Of a DNA stretch of 64,000 nt, positions 35,231 through 47,590 are shown piece by piece. A program made the position numbers and the translations under genes. Source of the DNA: Thuidium tamariscinum (lineage: Eukaryota; Streptophyta; Bryopsida; Hypnales; Thuidiaceae); NCBI GenBank assembly GCA_947034885.2, contig OX344751.2, positions 5,642,001 to 5,706,000 on the forward strand, read 5' to 3'. Position 1 is the first letter of the stretch. Each line of letters begins with the position of its first letter. Under the pieces are notes generated by a model. It searched no databases. It saw nothing but the letters and a program-made list of their open reading frames with translations, and was not told the origin of the DNA.

Positions 35231-35312
35231 TGAAATTAAGGTAGAATCACCTATAACCAATTAGTCCTCTATAACCAACCTATTGATGGACATATTTCCA
35301 ACCAAGTCTAAA

Positions 35313-35945
35313 ACATTAGAAGAAATCTGAGGGCATCACAGGGCCATTTTGGGTTTGTTCCCAAAACGGCTCCCAATGTCGTTGGCCATTGTCAGGCCGG
35401 CTTTAATCCCAAAAAGAAATTTAAAATTTAAAATTTGGGTCCTGAAATATGAAAATAAGTAAAAAAATAATAATTACGTGGCAAGGCATAAGAGGATTTC
35501 TGGGCCCCCAAGAGACCGTTTCAGGGTGTTCCCCGAAATTGTTCCCACTGCTGCAGACCAGCACCCTGCTGGTCTGAATTTTTGAATTTTGCAAAAAAAA
35601 AATTAAAATTTTTTTTTCAAAAAACTTCAGAATGTATTAAAGAGAGAAAAAATGATTTTTAAAAATAAAATAAAAAAATTTAAATTTTTTTTTTTAAAAT
35701 TTAAAATTTAATTAAAATTAATATAAAAAAATTATTTTCTGACGTGGCAGTCGCTCGACCACATCAGCATCGCATTCCCAGCGTTCCCAATGCGTTCCCA
35801 GCGTCTAGGAACTCGCAGTCTCTTACTGCAGCTGAAAATCCTCTTATGTCACAACCATGTAGGATTGGAGTTCACAAGGCAGAAATTGTGTTCCCACAAT
35901 CCGGGAACCTGCAATCTCCTAATGCCCTCAAATTTCATCTAATGT
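35313..35945 (+). repeat. Family B element, enlarged by a nested family C insertion
   Basis: The left terminus is ACATTAGAAGAAATCTGAGG and the right terminus, read inward, is ACATTAGATGAAATTTGAGG. The core includes CCCAAAACGGCTCCCAATG, CAGGCCGGCTTTAATCC and CACAATCCGGGAACC. A second element (35487-35848) interrupts it between GTGGCAAGG and TCACAACC. Copies without that insertion are at 53027-53294 and 61830-62119. Confidence 0.75.
35487..35848 (+). repeat. Family C element nested in family B
   Basis: The termini are CATAAGAGGATTTC and the reverse complement ending GAAAATCCTCTTATG. The inside carries AGACCGTTTCAGG, a GCAGACCAGCA/TGCTGGTCTG short palindrome, an extremely AT-rich core (35580-35735), and GGAACTCGCAGTCTC. 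It shares internal motifs, but not ends, with family B. Confidence 0.7.
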
Positions 35946-38502
35946 GAGTTTTTTTTCTCATTTTTAAAGTTGAGACTAAAAGTTCATGGCACATGTTTGA
36001 AAGTAGCGTGCAAGAAAGTAGAAAGGGGTGAGTAAAAAAGTAGTTTTGGGGGTGATTGAAATTAGAAGACTCCATAGAGTGGCATTTGGTCAAGCACACT
36101 TTATGCCTTCTAAAATTCATAGTAACTTCAATTCATGTGATAAAATTACCAAAGTTTTTGCAATCCCCATTGTTTTTATCTTTACACCTTTGAAAATATC
36201 GTTTTGCCTTGCACTACACTAGATCATGTCTAAAATACCTTAAATGATCAGTTATGGGTGGTTCTACGATAGGTTGCCATGACAATTAGTTTGTTTTAAG
36301 GGAGACACCCCATTTCTGATCAAATAAGCAATTGAGCATACCTAGAGTGCACATAGGTCAAGGGCAAAAAAATTTCCATGTGCAAAAATAGATTTAAAAA
36401 GGATTCTATATTTTTTCAAAATTTTATTCTTCAAAACAAAACTATCATGGCTTTTTTGGATGAAGATTCTATTCATCCCATATTATTCATATAGATCATC
36501 ATATTTTCAATGGAAGGCTAGTTGTAAAATCAAGAGTGCTTCAAAACCGTGATAGAAAATTATAGCACCAATGAAGAGAGTTCATTGCCATGTGCCACTT
36601 TACTAAGCCAGAGTACACTCCTTAATTATAATGCATGAGAATTGATTAGAATAGACCATCCTACCCTACTAGAATGAAGAGGTGATGCGGAATGGATTGC
36701 CTCCCTTAACCCGAAACCGTCAAGACTCATTTCTAGACTTGATGGTTTTGGAGAAATCATTATGTAGTACTTTTTGGAAGAATATTTTAGAAATGAGATG
36801 CAAATAAAAGTTTGAATTTTAGATTCTATCCATACAATTAGATTCACTAATGCTATCACAAATTTTTTTTGTAAATTTAGAAAGGACATGTTCCTTTCAA
36901 TTATTAGCAAAATATTATTATTTTTTGAATAAATTTTCTTGGAATGGATTTCAAATGAGGTTCTTTTGACATGGTGATTTTTTGTGTTCTTTGATTATAT
37001 GACCTAATTTTTGCAATTCCAAGTTTGAGCAAAGGGCAATGCAATTTTGGTTTGGTCAACCACTTCATAGACTTCTACATTTGTAATTTTAGAAAAATAT
37101 GTATTCTAGTATCATCAAACCCAACCCTTTGATAGGAAAATAACTTCATGAAGTATTCCTAAAAATTAGAATGACTTTCATCAAAGTTGCAATAAGAAAG
37201 AAACAAGAGTTTCAATTTATACATTGTTTGGAAATAAGACATCCTCATGCTATAGGAATTAAATAACTACACTTGAAATCACACAAATAAGTTTTGTGGC
37301 ATATTCAATGTGTTGTAGAAAATTAACAACAATTTTTGCACATTGGTGAAGGACTATAAATCAAAATTCAAGTTGTTTTATAATTTTTAGACGTATTGTA
37401 AATTAGTTACAAATTCTCAAAGATGCAAGGTGTTGGATGTTAAAAGTGTCATGTAGGAGATGCCAAAATGCAAATGCACTAGATACATGTGAATTATTGA
37501 CATTGGTTGTATCAAAACATGTTGTAGAGTTCAGAGCTAAACACTACTGAAAATGGCCTTAACTTCACCTTGCACTATCCTTGCAATGTACACAATTTTA
37601 TGTAACTTCTCTATTCATTTTCCCTTTAAAAACAAGGGTTGATTTTAAGGCCAAGTGATCCATTTTAGGTGTAGTTACCTAAGATTAAGAAAGTCACCTT
37701 AAGCTTACAAGTCATTAAAGTCAACAAATACTTCTAAAAATATTTTCCATTTGCACATATAGAGGCTCTTCAATTGCAAGTACAACAATACCTAATTCAA
37801 AAGTAGTGTAATTCCATACAGTAACTAGAAATATTTACAAAGTGTCAAATATTGAATAATTAATGTGGAGCAATCTAATTTCACTATTTTGTATGTAGAC
37901 TATTAAAGATTTTTATATAATGCACACCTTGTGAATGTGCAATGACTAAATAGGTGGCTCAAAAGGCAAACCTTTAAGGGTTGTTGGGCCTGTTTGATAG
38001 ATTTCAGATGCTCTAAAATATTTGCAACTATTTTTTCACTCAAAGAAAATTGATGCAAAATCTATCACAAGTAGTTTCATACTTTTCAAAGCATTTACGA
38101 ATCACTCCTAAATTTTCAAAGATATATGTAGTAGGCACCTATTCTTGACTATAGGCTTTGCAAAACCCACTCATATTTAGTCTAAAAAAAGATATGGCTT
38201 GACCATAAACAAACACTATTGCATTCAAAAAGTAGTACACAATTTTTCTAAATGACACCTTTACTAAACTTAAATAAACCCCACATTATTTAAACATTTG
38301 TAAGAAGGCAATTGGGCAATTATTTCTCATTTAGAAAAATTCAGTAGACCCCCTCTAGCTTTGAAATGGACCCTCCTTGGTTCTTATTCCATCCATTGCC
38401 AAAGTATGAAGCAAATATGACAAGTCTTAATTATGCTCTCACATAGTTGGCAATCCATTTTAGAACCATTGAGTGTCCATTATAGAGGTCTTTAAAGGGT
38501 GT
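35946..38502. other. AT-rich region without recognised genes
   Basis: No coding frame with domain character and no clear terminal repeats are present. It is probably old repeat DNA beyond recognition by eye. Confidence 0.4.
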
Positions 38503-39434
38503 TTAACCCCTAAAGGTTTTTGACTATGTTTTCAACAAAATTGCACCAAAACTGTCATTTTTAGGATAACTATCAAATTTTAGAAAAAAAACATTTTTAG
38601 AATAATGTAACCGTAGGATATTAGAGTACACTAGTTTGAGAGCATGTACAAAAAAATTCAGAAAATTCCGCCATGTAGATTGTAAGATAATAGTGTTTGA
38701 AGTTACAAAAATCCCTTTTTTATCACTGCGGAAATCCGGGCAGCTCCACTCCAGAAGGCCACATTTGTATGAAAAAATATTCAAAATGGTTGTTACTTTT
38801 TGGATTCATTCTTCAATTCAAGTTTTGTACATGCTCAAAAAATTTCAAATCATTTCGAATTGTACAACATGTACAAAAAAAATAGTAAGTAGAGAGAAGT
38901 AGAGAATGATTCAAAACACTAAATGTTTAACAATTTATTTATTGAATTGAAAAATGCCAATCTCAATGGTTCAAATGTTGTAATAAAAATTCTACACCCA
39001 ATGTTTTTGTTTTTTTTCAAAAATATTGAAAATTGAGTAAAATAAAGGACTTCAAAGTTTATTTTAGAGTAGAGAATGCATAACTACCCGCAAACTAGAA
39101 TTCTTCATAACTTTTGACTCATTAATCCAAATGGAATGATTCAAAGATTTCCACATATATATAAATCTATAAAACCAATTTCAAATTTTGGTTTCCAAAA
39201 AAAGTGATTTTTTCTGATGTGCCCGAACTGCCTGAGTTGAGAAACAAACAACATATTATGCAATAACTTTTCAACCATGTAGTCAAAAGTCATGAAAATT
39301 GTTGGGCTTGAAAGATACTCCTCGTCCACACCTTCTATTAAATTTTGGTTCCAAAATATAGAAATCTCTAGTCACACGTACCTGCCCAAAATCGCTATGT
39401 TGCCAAAAAAACACTTTGGTCCTTTAGGGGTTAA
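38503..39434 (-). repeat. Family A element, full length (932 bp)
   Basis: It begins TTAACCCCTAAAGG and ends CCTTTAGGGGTTAA, a perfect 14-bp inverted pair and the best preserved termini of the family. Internal landmarks appear in reverse order relative to 15310-16240: AACTGTCATTTTT, then TCCGGGCAGCTC, then GTACAACATGTAC, then AATGCCAATCTCAATGG, then CTTCATAACTTTTGACTCA, then TGCCCGAACTGCC. It is non-coding. Confidence 0.8.
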
Positions 39435-39540
39435 AGGAGAAGGTCGCTTTTTGAGTCTCCTACCATATGAAAAATAACACAACATTGTTCACTAGGATTA
39501 TTTCTACCCTCTAACTACCACTCTAATTGGTATATTATTG

Positions 39541-39862
39541 CATAAGAGGATTTTCAGCTTGTGTAGAAGACTACGAGTTCCTGGATTGTGGGAACTTGCT
39601 AAAAGCTGCCACAGAGGCGATCTAATGTGGCCAAGAGACTACCACATCAGATATTAATATTTAATTAATATTTAAAAAAAAATTGGAATATATATATATA
39701 TAAATTAAATAAAATTTAAATAAAATTTTAACAATATTTTATTATATTATTATATTATTACTATAATATTTTTATTATTTTATTATTATTTAATGTGACG
39801 GGTTCACAGACTGGGAAACAGGGCTGAAACGGTCTCTCAGAGCCCTGAAAAATCCTCTTATG
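39541..39862. repeat. Family C element (322 bp)
   Basis: The termini CATAAGAGGATTTTCAG and the mirrored CTGAAAAATCCTCTTATG bound a core with GTTCCTGGATTGTGGGAAC (itself a short palindrome), GACTACCACATCAG, a nearly pure A/T block at 39655-39790, and GAAACGGTCTCTCAGAGC. It is the same family as 35487-35848, in the opposite sense. Confidence 0.75.
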
Positions 39863-39879
39863 GATGGAATCTTTAATGA

Positions 39880-40285
39880 ACTATATTGAGGGCAAAACAC
39901 CCATTCCCGAACCTGTTCCTTGCAATGGACCATAGATTCACCCAAATATGTCCCTAGAGTGTAGTTAATGTATTTGCCAAATGTGTGATTGTAATTTGTT
40001 GACACAATTGAAGGACACATAGGAAAATCTGGTTGGCTCAATGCTAATTTTTGTAGGGTTCAGTTTTGGGGGCACCTACAGGACGGTTCCGCAAGTCTAG
40101 GAAGCCAACACTTTGAAAATTTGTAGAAATTATGTACTGTGTCCGAAAAATCTATTTTTTTTTTGAATATTCATGATTTTCACTCGCTAATACTACAAAA
40201 ATATCATTATTAGGAAACTCTGCCTCCAACTATGCTGAATTCCTTATTTGGACGGTTTTGGGTGTTTCCACTGTAGAAGAGCCTG
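39880..40285 (-). repeat. Dispersed repeat 'family F', copy 2 (inverted)
   Basis: This is the mirror copy of 34825-35230, with AGCCAACACTTTGAAAAT, GATTTTCACTCGCTAATACT, CCTCCAACTATGCTGAATTC and GGTTTTGGGTGTTTCC in order. It adjoins the family C element on its left. Confidence 0.6.
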
Positions 40286-41489
40286 ATTGTAGTTGTGATT
40301 TTATATTTGAACTTGATTGTTTTAATAAATTTTATGGATTGGGAGTTGGAACTACTACATAAAGCATTACAAAAAAAAATAGGGCTTCAAAAAGATTTCC
40401 AAATCTAGATTCCATTTATTAAAATCCTAATTTTATTTTTGAATTTTTAATGAATTTTTAAAGAAATTTTAGCAAGTGACATCATTGTCAATTCATTGGT
40501 TCAATTTTGTCGCAATCTTTAGGCCCATTTTTCTTGTAATATGCACCTAACTGTAACATCTATAGATTGCAAAGATTCTTGTGTAATGCATATATTTTGA
40601 ATGTGACATGTTACAATTGTGTTGATTGAAACTATTTCTAAATTTTTTACCATATCTAGGAAAGACGTGTAATTTTCTTTGCAAAATTTTCAAGTGCACA
40701 TTGTTATATTGCTCATCAACAATTCTTCATGAGTTAATAGTTATTAGCCTTGGAGACATGATTTGTAGATTCAATAGTCTCTCTCTATATATATATTCAT
40801 CATTATAATTTGTCAAAGTGATTTACCAACCTTGTGCATATAATATGCAAATGCTAATCTATCATGTGCAACACATTGTTCATCATCATGATTTGTCAAA
40901 CAAATTATTAGTTGGATTGGCCTTTTACACATGATGTACAATAGATAGTCTAGTATGTGTAAAATAGTTCATTGTGATTTGTCAAAGTGAATTATTCATT
41001 GGATTGGCTTCATGTGCATTACTATTATAAAGCCCCATTCTTTTTTATTTCATATAAAACATTGGAGTATATATTTTATAATGTCTTGCATACCCCCTAT
41101 ATGTCCAACAAAAGCCATCTCAATTGATGTGGCAAAAATATACAAAAATATGAGAAAATAAAATTTATTTTTAATATGATGTCTATTCAAACATGGTCAA
41201 AGAAGTTGCCAAAAGTGTACCATGTAGCAACCTTGTTACCTCCATATAAGTATTGTGTAGGTAGGTAGCCCCATGCTACCAAATTTTTTATGTAGGCCCT
41301 TGTTGATGTAGGATAAGATATGACAACATGGTGATGAGCCAATAACCCACTAGAAGAAAATTCATAACATGCCTAGTACATTGTGCCTTAGATTCTATCT
41401 ATTTGGATATCTATTGTAAAGTGCAAATAGTTTTTCAAACATCAACTATGATATGAGGTTAAATCTTTTGAATGTCATGTAGCATCCAT
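40286..41489. other. AT-rich region without recognised genes
   Basis: No plausible protein is seen on either strand. A phrase pair CATTATAATTTGTCAAAGTG and CATGATTTGTCAAACAAATTATTAGTTGGATTGGC-like text recurs three times between ~40800 and 41020, suggesting a short degenerate tandem repeat of ~95-100 bp. Confidence 0.4.
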
Positions 41490-42885
41490 TGTACACTGGG
41501 GTACCAATCAAAATGTCGTTTTTGAATTTGCAGTGAGAGAAATTTTAGTATTGCCAACTTTGAAAGCCTCCCGAGAGCTCAAAAATTGGTATTTTACCAC
41601 AAAATGTTTTCCACAACATCATCTTTAAGTCAATTATATGAATAACAAATTTCAAGGCCAACAGATTCACCAAAAAAAAGTTATTCAAAATCTACCAACA
41701 TGGATAGTGGTGAGAAACATTTCACTACTTTCAACTTTGACACCTTCCTAAGGATTGAGTTTTTTTTCTTTGCTACGAAATTTTCATTATGAAACAATCT
41801 CTATGTTTTTAATATGTATAAAAAATTTCAAGGTAAAATTTTTTTTTTAAGAAGATATTTGAAATCTCCCAACAAGTGTAGTTTTGAGAAAATTTTCACA
41901 ATTGCCAACTTTGACACCCTCCCAAGGGCTGGAAAATTGGTTTCTTACCATGAATTTTTTATGTGAAGTCATCTCTATGTTGATAATATGTGCTCCAAAT
42001 TTCAAATTCAAATGAATTACCAAAAAAAAGATATACAAAATCTCCCAACATGTGTAGTTGTGACGAGGAGTTTTTGAGCTGTTAGTATAGTGTTATTTTG
42101 TGGAGCAAAGTTTGACACAAATGTAAAAACTCCTTGTCACAACTACACATGTTGAGAGATTTTGAATATCTTTTTCTAGGTATGTTTTTTGAACTTGAAA
42201 TTTGGAACATATATTATCAACATAAATTTGATCTTATTCAAAAAATTTCATGTTAAATAAACAAATTTTCAGCCCTTGGGAGTGTGTGAAAGTCGGTAGT
42301 AGTGAAAATTTTCTCACAACTACACATGTTGGGAGATTCTGTATATCTTTTTGTTGGTAATTCATTTGAATTTGATATTTTGGAGCACATATTATCAACA
42401 TAGAGATGACTTCACATAAAAAATTTGAGGTAAGAAACCAATTTTCAAGCGCTTAGGAGGGTGTCAAAGTTGGCAATTGTGAAAATTTTCTCAAAACTAC
42501 ACATGTTGGGAGATTTCAAATATCTTCTAAAAAAAAAATTTACCTTGAAATTTTTTATACATATTAAAAACATAGAGATTGTTTCATGATGAAAATTTCA
42601 TGGCAAAAGAAAAAAAACTCAATCCTTAGGAAGGTGTCAAAGTTGAAAGTAGTGAAATGTTTCTCACCACTATCCATGTTGGTAGATTTTGAATAACTTT
42701 TTTTTGGTGAATTTGTTGGCCTTGAAATTTATTATTCATATAATTAACTTAAAGATGATGTTGTGGTAAGAATTTTGTGGTAAAATACCAATTTTGAGCT
42801 CTCGGTAGGTTTTCAAAGTTGGCAGTACTAAAAATTTTCTCATTGCAAATTCGAAAACGACATTTTGATTGGTACCCCACTGTAC
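41490..42885. repeat. 1.4-kb foldback element built of ~185-bp repeated modules
   Basis: The outer ends are TGTACACTGGGGTACCAATC at 41490 and, inverted, TGTACAGTGGGGTACCAATC ending at 42885. The left arm (to ~42080) and right arm (from ~42121) are reverse complements through most of their length. Each arm is itself made of degenerate direct modules of ~170-190 bp, each with CTCCCAACATGTGTAG and then CCAACTTTGACACCCTCC. The right arm has one more module next to the loop. A transcript would form a very long hairpin. No coding frame is present. Confidence 0.85.
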
Positions 42886-42953
42886 ATTTTGTGTCTACAA
42901 AGAAATGAAAATGTTACACATGATGTTTAACTACCTTTTGTTGATTTAGATGA

Positions 42954-43600
42954 TGGTTGGTCATGGCTTGGGTTGAAAAGGGCTATGACATTTCTCTAAA
43001 ATGTACAACAATGCAATTATAGATTGTACTATCACAATTATAATTTAAAGCAATGAGTATAATGAATTGCTTACTACAACAGTTCCTATGTCAATAACAA
43101 CTAAGTTATCACTTGTTTGTTGGTTATAGCTTGGATTGAAAGGAGCTACAACATTTCTTTACAATGTACAACAATGCAATTCTAGATTGTACTATTGCAA
43201 TCATTAGAGGAGATTTTAGCTCATAGATGAGTGTGAGTTCCCATGCAGTCCAGAACTGCAGGAACTGCAGATCACCACTGTGCTAATGTGGTCAAGTGAC
43301 GACCACATCAAATTTTTTCAATTTCATTGGCCTAGAAAAAAGATTCTGTATTTATGCCGTTTGACTGTTGTCAGCTATTTCCTCACTATTGTGGAAACAA
43401 CATAGGGAACTAGCCTTAAATGGCCTCTTAAAGAGCCAAATTTCCTCTAATGTCTAATTTAAAGCAATGAGAATAGTAACTTGCATACTACACTAGGTCC
43501 TATGTCAATAAGAATTGTCACTTGTTCGTTGGTCACAACTTAGGTTCAAAGGGGCTACTTTCTTCAACTTAGCTTCACGTAGAGAAATGTGTAATAAGTT
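42954..43600 (+). repeat. Tandem repeat (~170-bp units) interrupted by a family C relative
   Basis: Units begin GTTGGTCATGGCTTGGGTTG and run through TGTACAACAATGCAATT, AATTTAAAGCAATGAG and TCCTATGTCAATAA to CACTTGTTTGTTGG. Unit 1 is 42954-43123. Unit 2 starts at ~43124, breaks at 43204 and resumes at 43450. A third partial unit starts near 43535. Confidence 0.7.
43205..43449. repeat. Family C relative (245 bp) inserted in a tandem repeat
   Basis: It is bounded by TAGAGGAGATTTT and, inverted, AAATTTCCTCTA. The core contains GAGTTCCCATGCAGTCC, AACTGCAGGAACTGCAG and GTGACGACCACATCA, motifs shared with the other family C copies. Its limits are fixed by the uninterrupted neighbouring tandem unit (CTATCACAATTATAATTTAA against CTATTGCAATCAT, break, CTAATTTAA). 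Confidence 0.65.
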
Positions 43601-45300
43601 CTAGCTAGTATAGAGGAAAACTGGAGACTTTGGGCACTCATTAGAAGGATTGTCAAGTGTCCTTTGCCACTAGCACACCAACAAATAATCTAGAAGTAAA
43701 CAACTGAGTGGTGAGCAATATGAAAAAGGGTGGATTAATCCATGAAAAAATACATGAAACTCTACTAGGATTCCACATTTGTTTTTGTAGTCGTAGGTGG
43801 TGTGTAATTATTATATTTTGTACATAGATTTAGTTGGGGTAGAAACTATATTGGGCCATTTTCTAAAATCCAATGATATTGAAAATCTTTTAGTTTGAAA
43901 GGCATTTCCAATAGAAACATTTACAATATCCAAGAGTAAAACAAAAAGCATTACAAAAAAAACATTTGGACTAGGTTGTAGCATTACACAAACAATTGTA
44001 GACACAAAGTGTGGCACATTACTCTTCTTCTCAAGTAAAACAATGGTGCTACAATATACTTGTAAAAATATACAAGGCACAAATATATAAACCTAAATGC
44101 AAAAATACATGCTACATGGCTACAAGAATGATATACTATATACACATCCATTATTCCTATTGTAGTCAATAAAAACTTATACACTATGTAACAAAATTAC
44201 ACAAAATAGATAAACACAAAACATAATCAATAATCAAAAGTAGAGAAAAATTAAAGCACATAGATTATGAACTCTACCAAATTCAAATCCTAGACTTTAA
44301 AAAGAGCAAAACTACCGTAACCATGATCTCTTATTATAAATGCAAGATAGCAAGATTTAAGATGTTTGATAACATAGAAGCTAGAAATCCACCCTAAAAC
44401 CTAAGTTGTCATTATAAAATGTTAAATAGCAAAGTTTGAGACAAATCTAAACTACAAAGGCCAAATCCTTTGTAGATTTGATCCCCACGATAGCTCAAAT
44501 CCTAGCCAAATTAGATCCTTCTAAATCCAAAATGAAATAATCCCAATTTGTTACACAAGAATACAAGACAACTTGACAACTACAAAGCCACAAACCCTTT
44601 GTCAATCCAAGCCTACTACAAGTTTGTAATCCTAACTACAACCAAATCAAATCCTCCTTAATTCAAAACAAAAAAACAAAACCTCCAAAAACGTGGATTC
44701 CGTCATGCGACATATGCAAGTTTTGTATGAAACAATTAAGTATTCTTTAAGTTTGAATGCATGATAGAAACAACTTGAGAGAACATGATATAAAGATGGA
44801 AACCTTTGAGCTTATTGTTGTTGTGAATCTGGCATCACTTGCAATTGATTGGTACACAAAATCATAGTTTGACTTCTGTCAAATTGCTAATATGCCTCTA
44901 TTACCTCCAATATCAATTATCAAAGTGTTTGTTCAATTTGAACAATGACCTCCATTTCCAACATTGTAAACTATATATAGCAAGACTCCAACCTCAACCT
45001 TTGGCATTCATTTGGTGTTTAAGTTTTCAATCTTGTTCCTATGCCAATAGAGACCTTGAAGTCCTCAATCCTTAAATAAGAGTATTTGGCTATCTGCAAT
45101 TCAAGTTTTCAATATGCTTAATGTTGGCACAAAAAATGTTAAGCCTAAAAAATAGTTTTTGACATTATGGCAATAGTCTCATGCACATCAATGATGAACC
45201 TTTAGGTGCTAGTTTTAATATAATAAAATCATTCTACTATAGAAACAATGTGAAAGATACAACACTAGTGCCAAAGAAAAAATACACTAAAGAAGAGTAG
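43601..45300. other. AT-rich region without recognised genes
   Basis: Short open frames occur, for example 43811-44080 (minus) and 44839-45075 (plus), but none shows family motifs or a codon pattern distinct from the background. A G-poor plus-strand stretch spans ~43960-44700. Confidence 0.4.
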
Positions 45301-45301
45301 G

Positions 45302-45625
45302 TACTCAAAGTTTGAACATACACAATGGATTGGTAGTAACTAAGAAAAACTGTAGAAGTGCTTGGTATGTTTTGCCTTGAAGAAAAGACAACCTAGCACA
45401 ATAACCAGATTGATTCCTAATAAACTAGGTGAACCTGTCCATAGTAACATTGTAAGGAATGTATGTGGTAGAGTGTCATTGAGTCTAGATAGAAATAGGA
45501 AAGCTAAAGATGACATATATGTAGCATTTGTACCTTGTGTAGTTTAATTGATGTGAGGCATTTACACATCACCTAGAATCCAAGCTTTTCTCAAGGATAA
45601 GTGCTAGCCTTGAATTTTTGGTGTA
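45302..45625 (+). pseudogene. Possible remnant of a copia-type integrase N-terminus
   Basis: 45362-45547 reads as 61 residues with a pattern like the GAG-pre-integrase to integrase border of Ty1/copia polyproteins: a Cys followed by LKKRQP, then KLGEPVHSNIVRNVCG and a Ser-Leu stretch, then YVAFV. The usual phrase is of the form LE.VHSDVCGP...YF.TFID. After a stop the same frame continues for ~25 residues that could match the following region. The similarity is weak and judged from memory. No LTRs or other domains are visible nearby. Confidence 0.3.
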
Positions 45626-47590
45626 ATTAGTTGTTTAAACACAAAAAATTCACTCTTGATTAGATGAAAAAGGTCGTTGATAACTATTTAGTGGGACAAA
45701 CAAGTGGTTGATAGGCTTCCAATTTGACAAATGGATCATCTAAGCTATCTTAAGAAAATTCTTTTATAGAATCTCAACAAATCCTAAGGTTGAATACTAA
45801 CATATGTTCTATCACTCTAGCATTTGTTAAGGCATGAAATGATAGTGAAAATCTTGGTTTCCAAGACTTAGTCTCTTCTTTAAATTTGTATTTTTTTGTG
45901 TAATTGCACATAATTGTAGTTAACTTCACCCATAGCTTTGCCTAAGTTTCTTCCTCTTGACACTTTGACCTGATTCAATCTATATTGATTACACATTTAG
46001 CTTTAAGATCAAAAAAATTCTATTGGTTTTCTTGATAGCAACACAAACTGCAATTACACTAATAAAGATTGAATAATCTGGAGAAGGAAAAAAAAACAAA
46101 AAAACTTATGGTTGTTGTTCATCAAAATAGGGAAATGATGTTGGTAGCAAAAGTACTTTGAAAGGAGTCTTAAGAGACCAAAAAAATCTAGTCTTCAGTC
46201 ATGTGATACTTGTAGGTCAAGATGCACAATAGAATAAGTATAATATTAAAAAATCCAAGTCGGAGATAAGGTATGGCACGCAATGAAGCAAGCCCAAATT
46301 ACAATATATTGAGAACAAGATAATGTCATTGACATTAGTTCCTAGAAAATCTTTATTCATAAAAAAATTGTTATTTCTAAATAGGGTGGCCTACACAATC
46401 TTATTAACAAACAAAAACTTATCACAATTCCTACTTGCTCTACTTTATAATGTTTGTAATTTATGAAGGTTTGAGGTATAAAAATAATCCTTAAGCCACA
46501 ATTGACCAACTATTGTTAATAGTTGTACAATGTCAATGATTGTTGTATAGAAGGTTATATAGGACCTTTAGAATACTTGCCTGTCTTTTTGTGCATCCTA
46601 ACTTGTGAACATTTCATGGTTAAAGATTGGTGAGGAATTTTCTTCTTTCAAGACTTCTTTTTTAATTATTTTTGCTATGGAAAATACTTCTTTAGTTTAT
46701 TTGATGACAATTGTAAGGTTCTTTTTTTAATTTTCTCTTGTATTGATTGTTCAATTGTACCTTCTAGTTTATTGTTAGTATGGGGTGTATGGATACTAAA
46801 TATTCAATTTTTTTCTTGAAGAATAAAGATAGATTGATGTGAAAATAGAAATATTTTGCAAAATTCATTTTTTTCATATAAAAAATTTTGGAAATCCAAT
46901 TTCAATAATCTATAGAGGGCCAACACTTCAAATTTTGAAGACCAAATGCATGCAATACATGTTTCAAGCTCTAATAAATCTTCATTTTTCATACATCTAA
47001 ATATTTATATATTTTTCTTTAAGTTCTCTTACAATTGTATGCTACAAATTTTGACAACTTAATGTCACAAATTTTCTATAGTTCATTAAACATAAGTATA
47101 TTTGACCTCAAAAACTAATTTCTATAGTTCAAAAAATGACCCTTATGAAACAACTTCAATACACAAGTTCAATAATTTAAAAACAAATCACCATGATAAT
47201 CAAAACCTAAAATTTTCATTCAAAAGAAAAACCTTACATGAAAATTACACATGTCCAATCTATAACAAAGATTAGAATTTTATGTTTCAAATTTTATTGA
47301 AATTTTTTTATTAGTATACTAATTGATCTAAATGAATTGATATCATATATGGATCTTATTTTACACTAATTATAAATCATATTTTGTTTTAATGTCATCA
47401 TTAAAGTATTATTTGAAATTATATTTTATGACACATTCTTACACTTTTAGAAATTTAAACTAGTCCATGGTATTGAAAGAGATACATATCTAGCAACTTA
47501 TTTTTAAAATATTCTTTTGCCAAACCCAACTACTTTAGAATTAAGAACAATGGATAAATGCAAAGATGTTTTGTATTATTGAAATCTTCA
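45626..47590. other. AT-rich region without recognised genes
   Basis: No supported feature was found on either strand. The text is AT-rich with scattered stops in all frames and no clear inverted ends. Confidence 0.4.
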
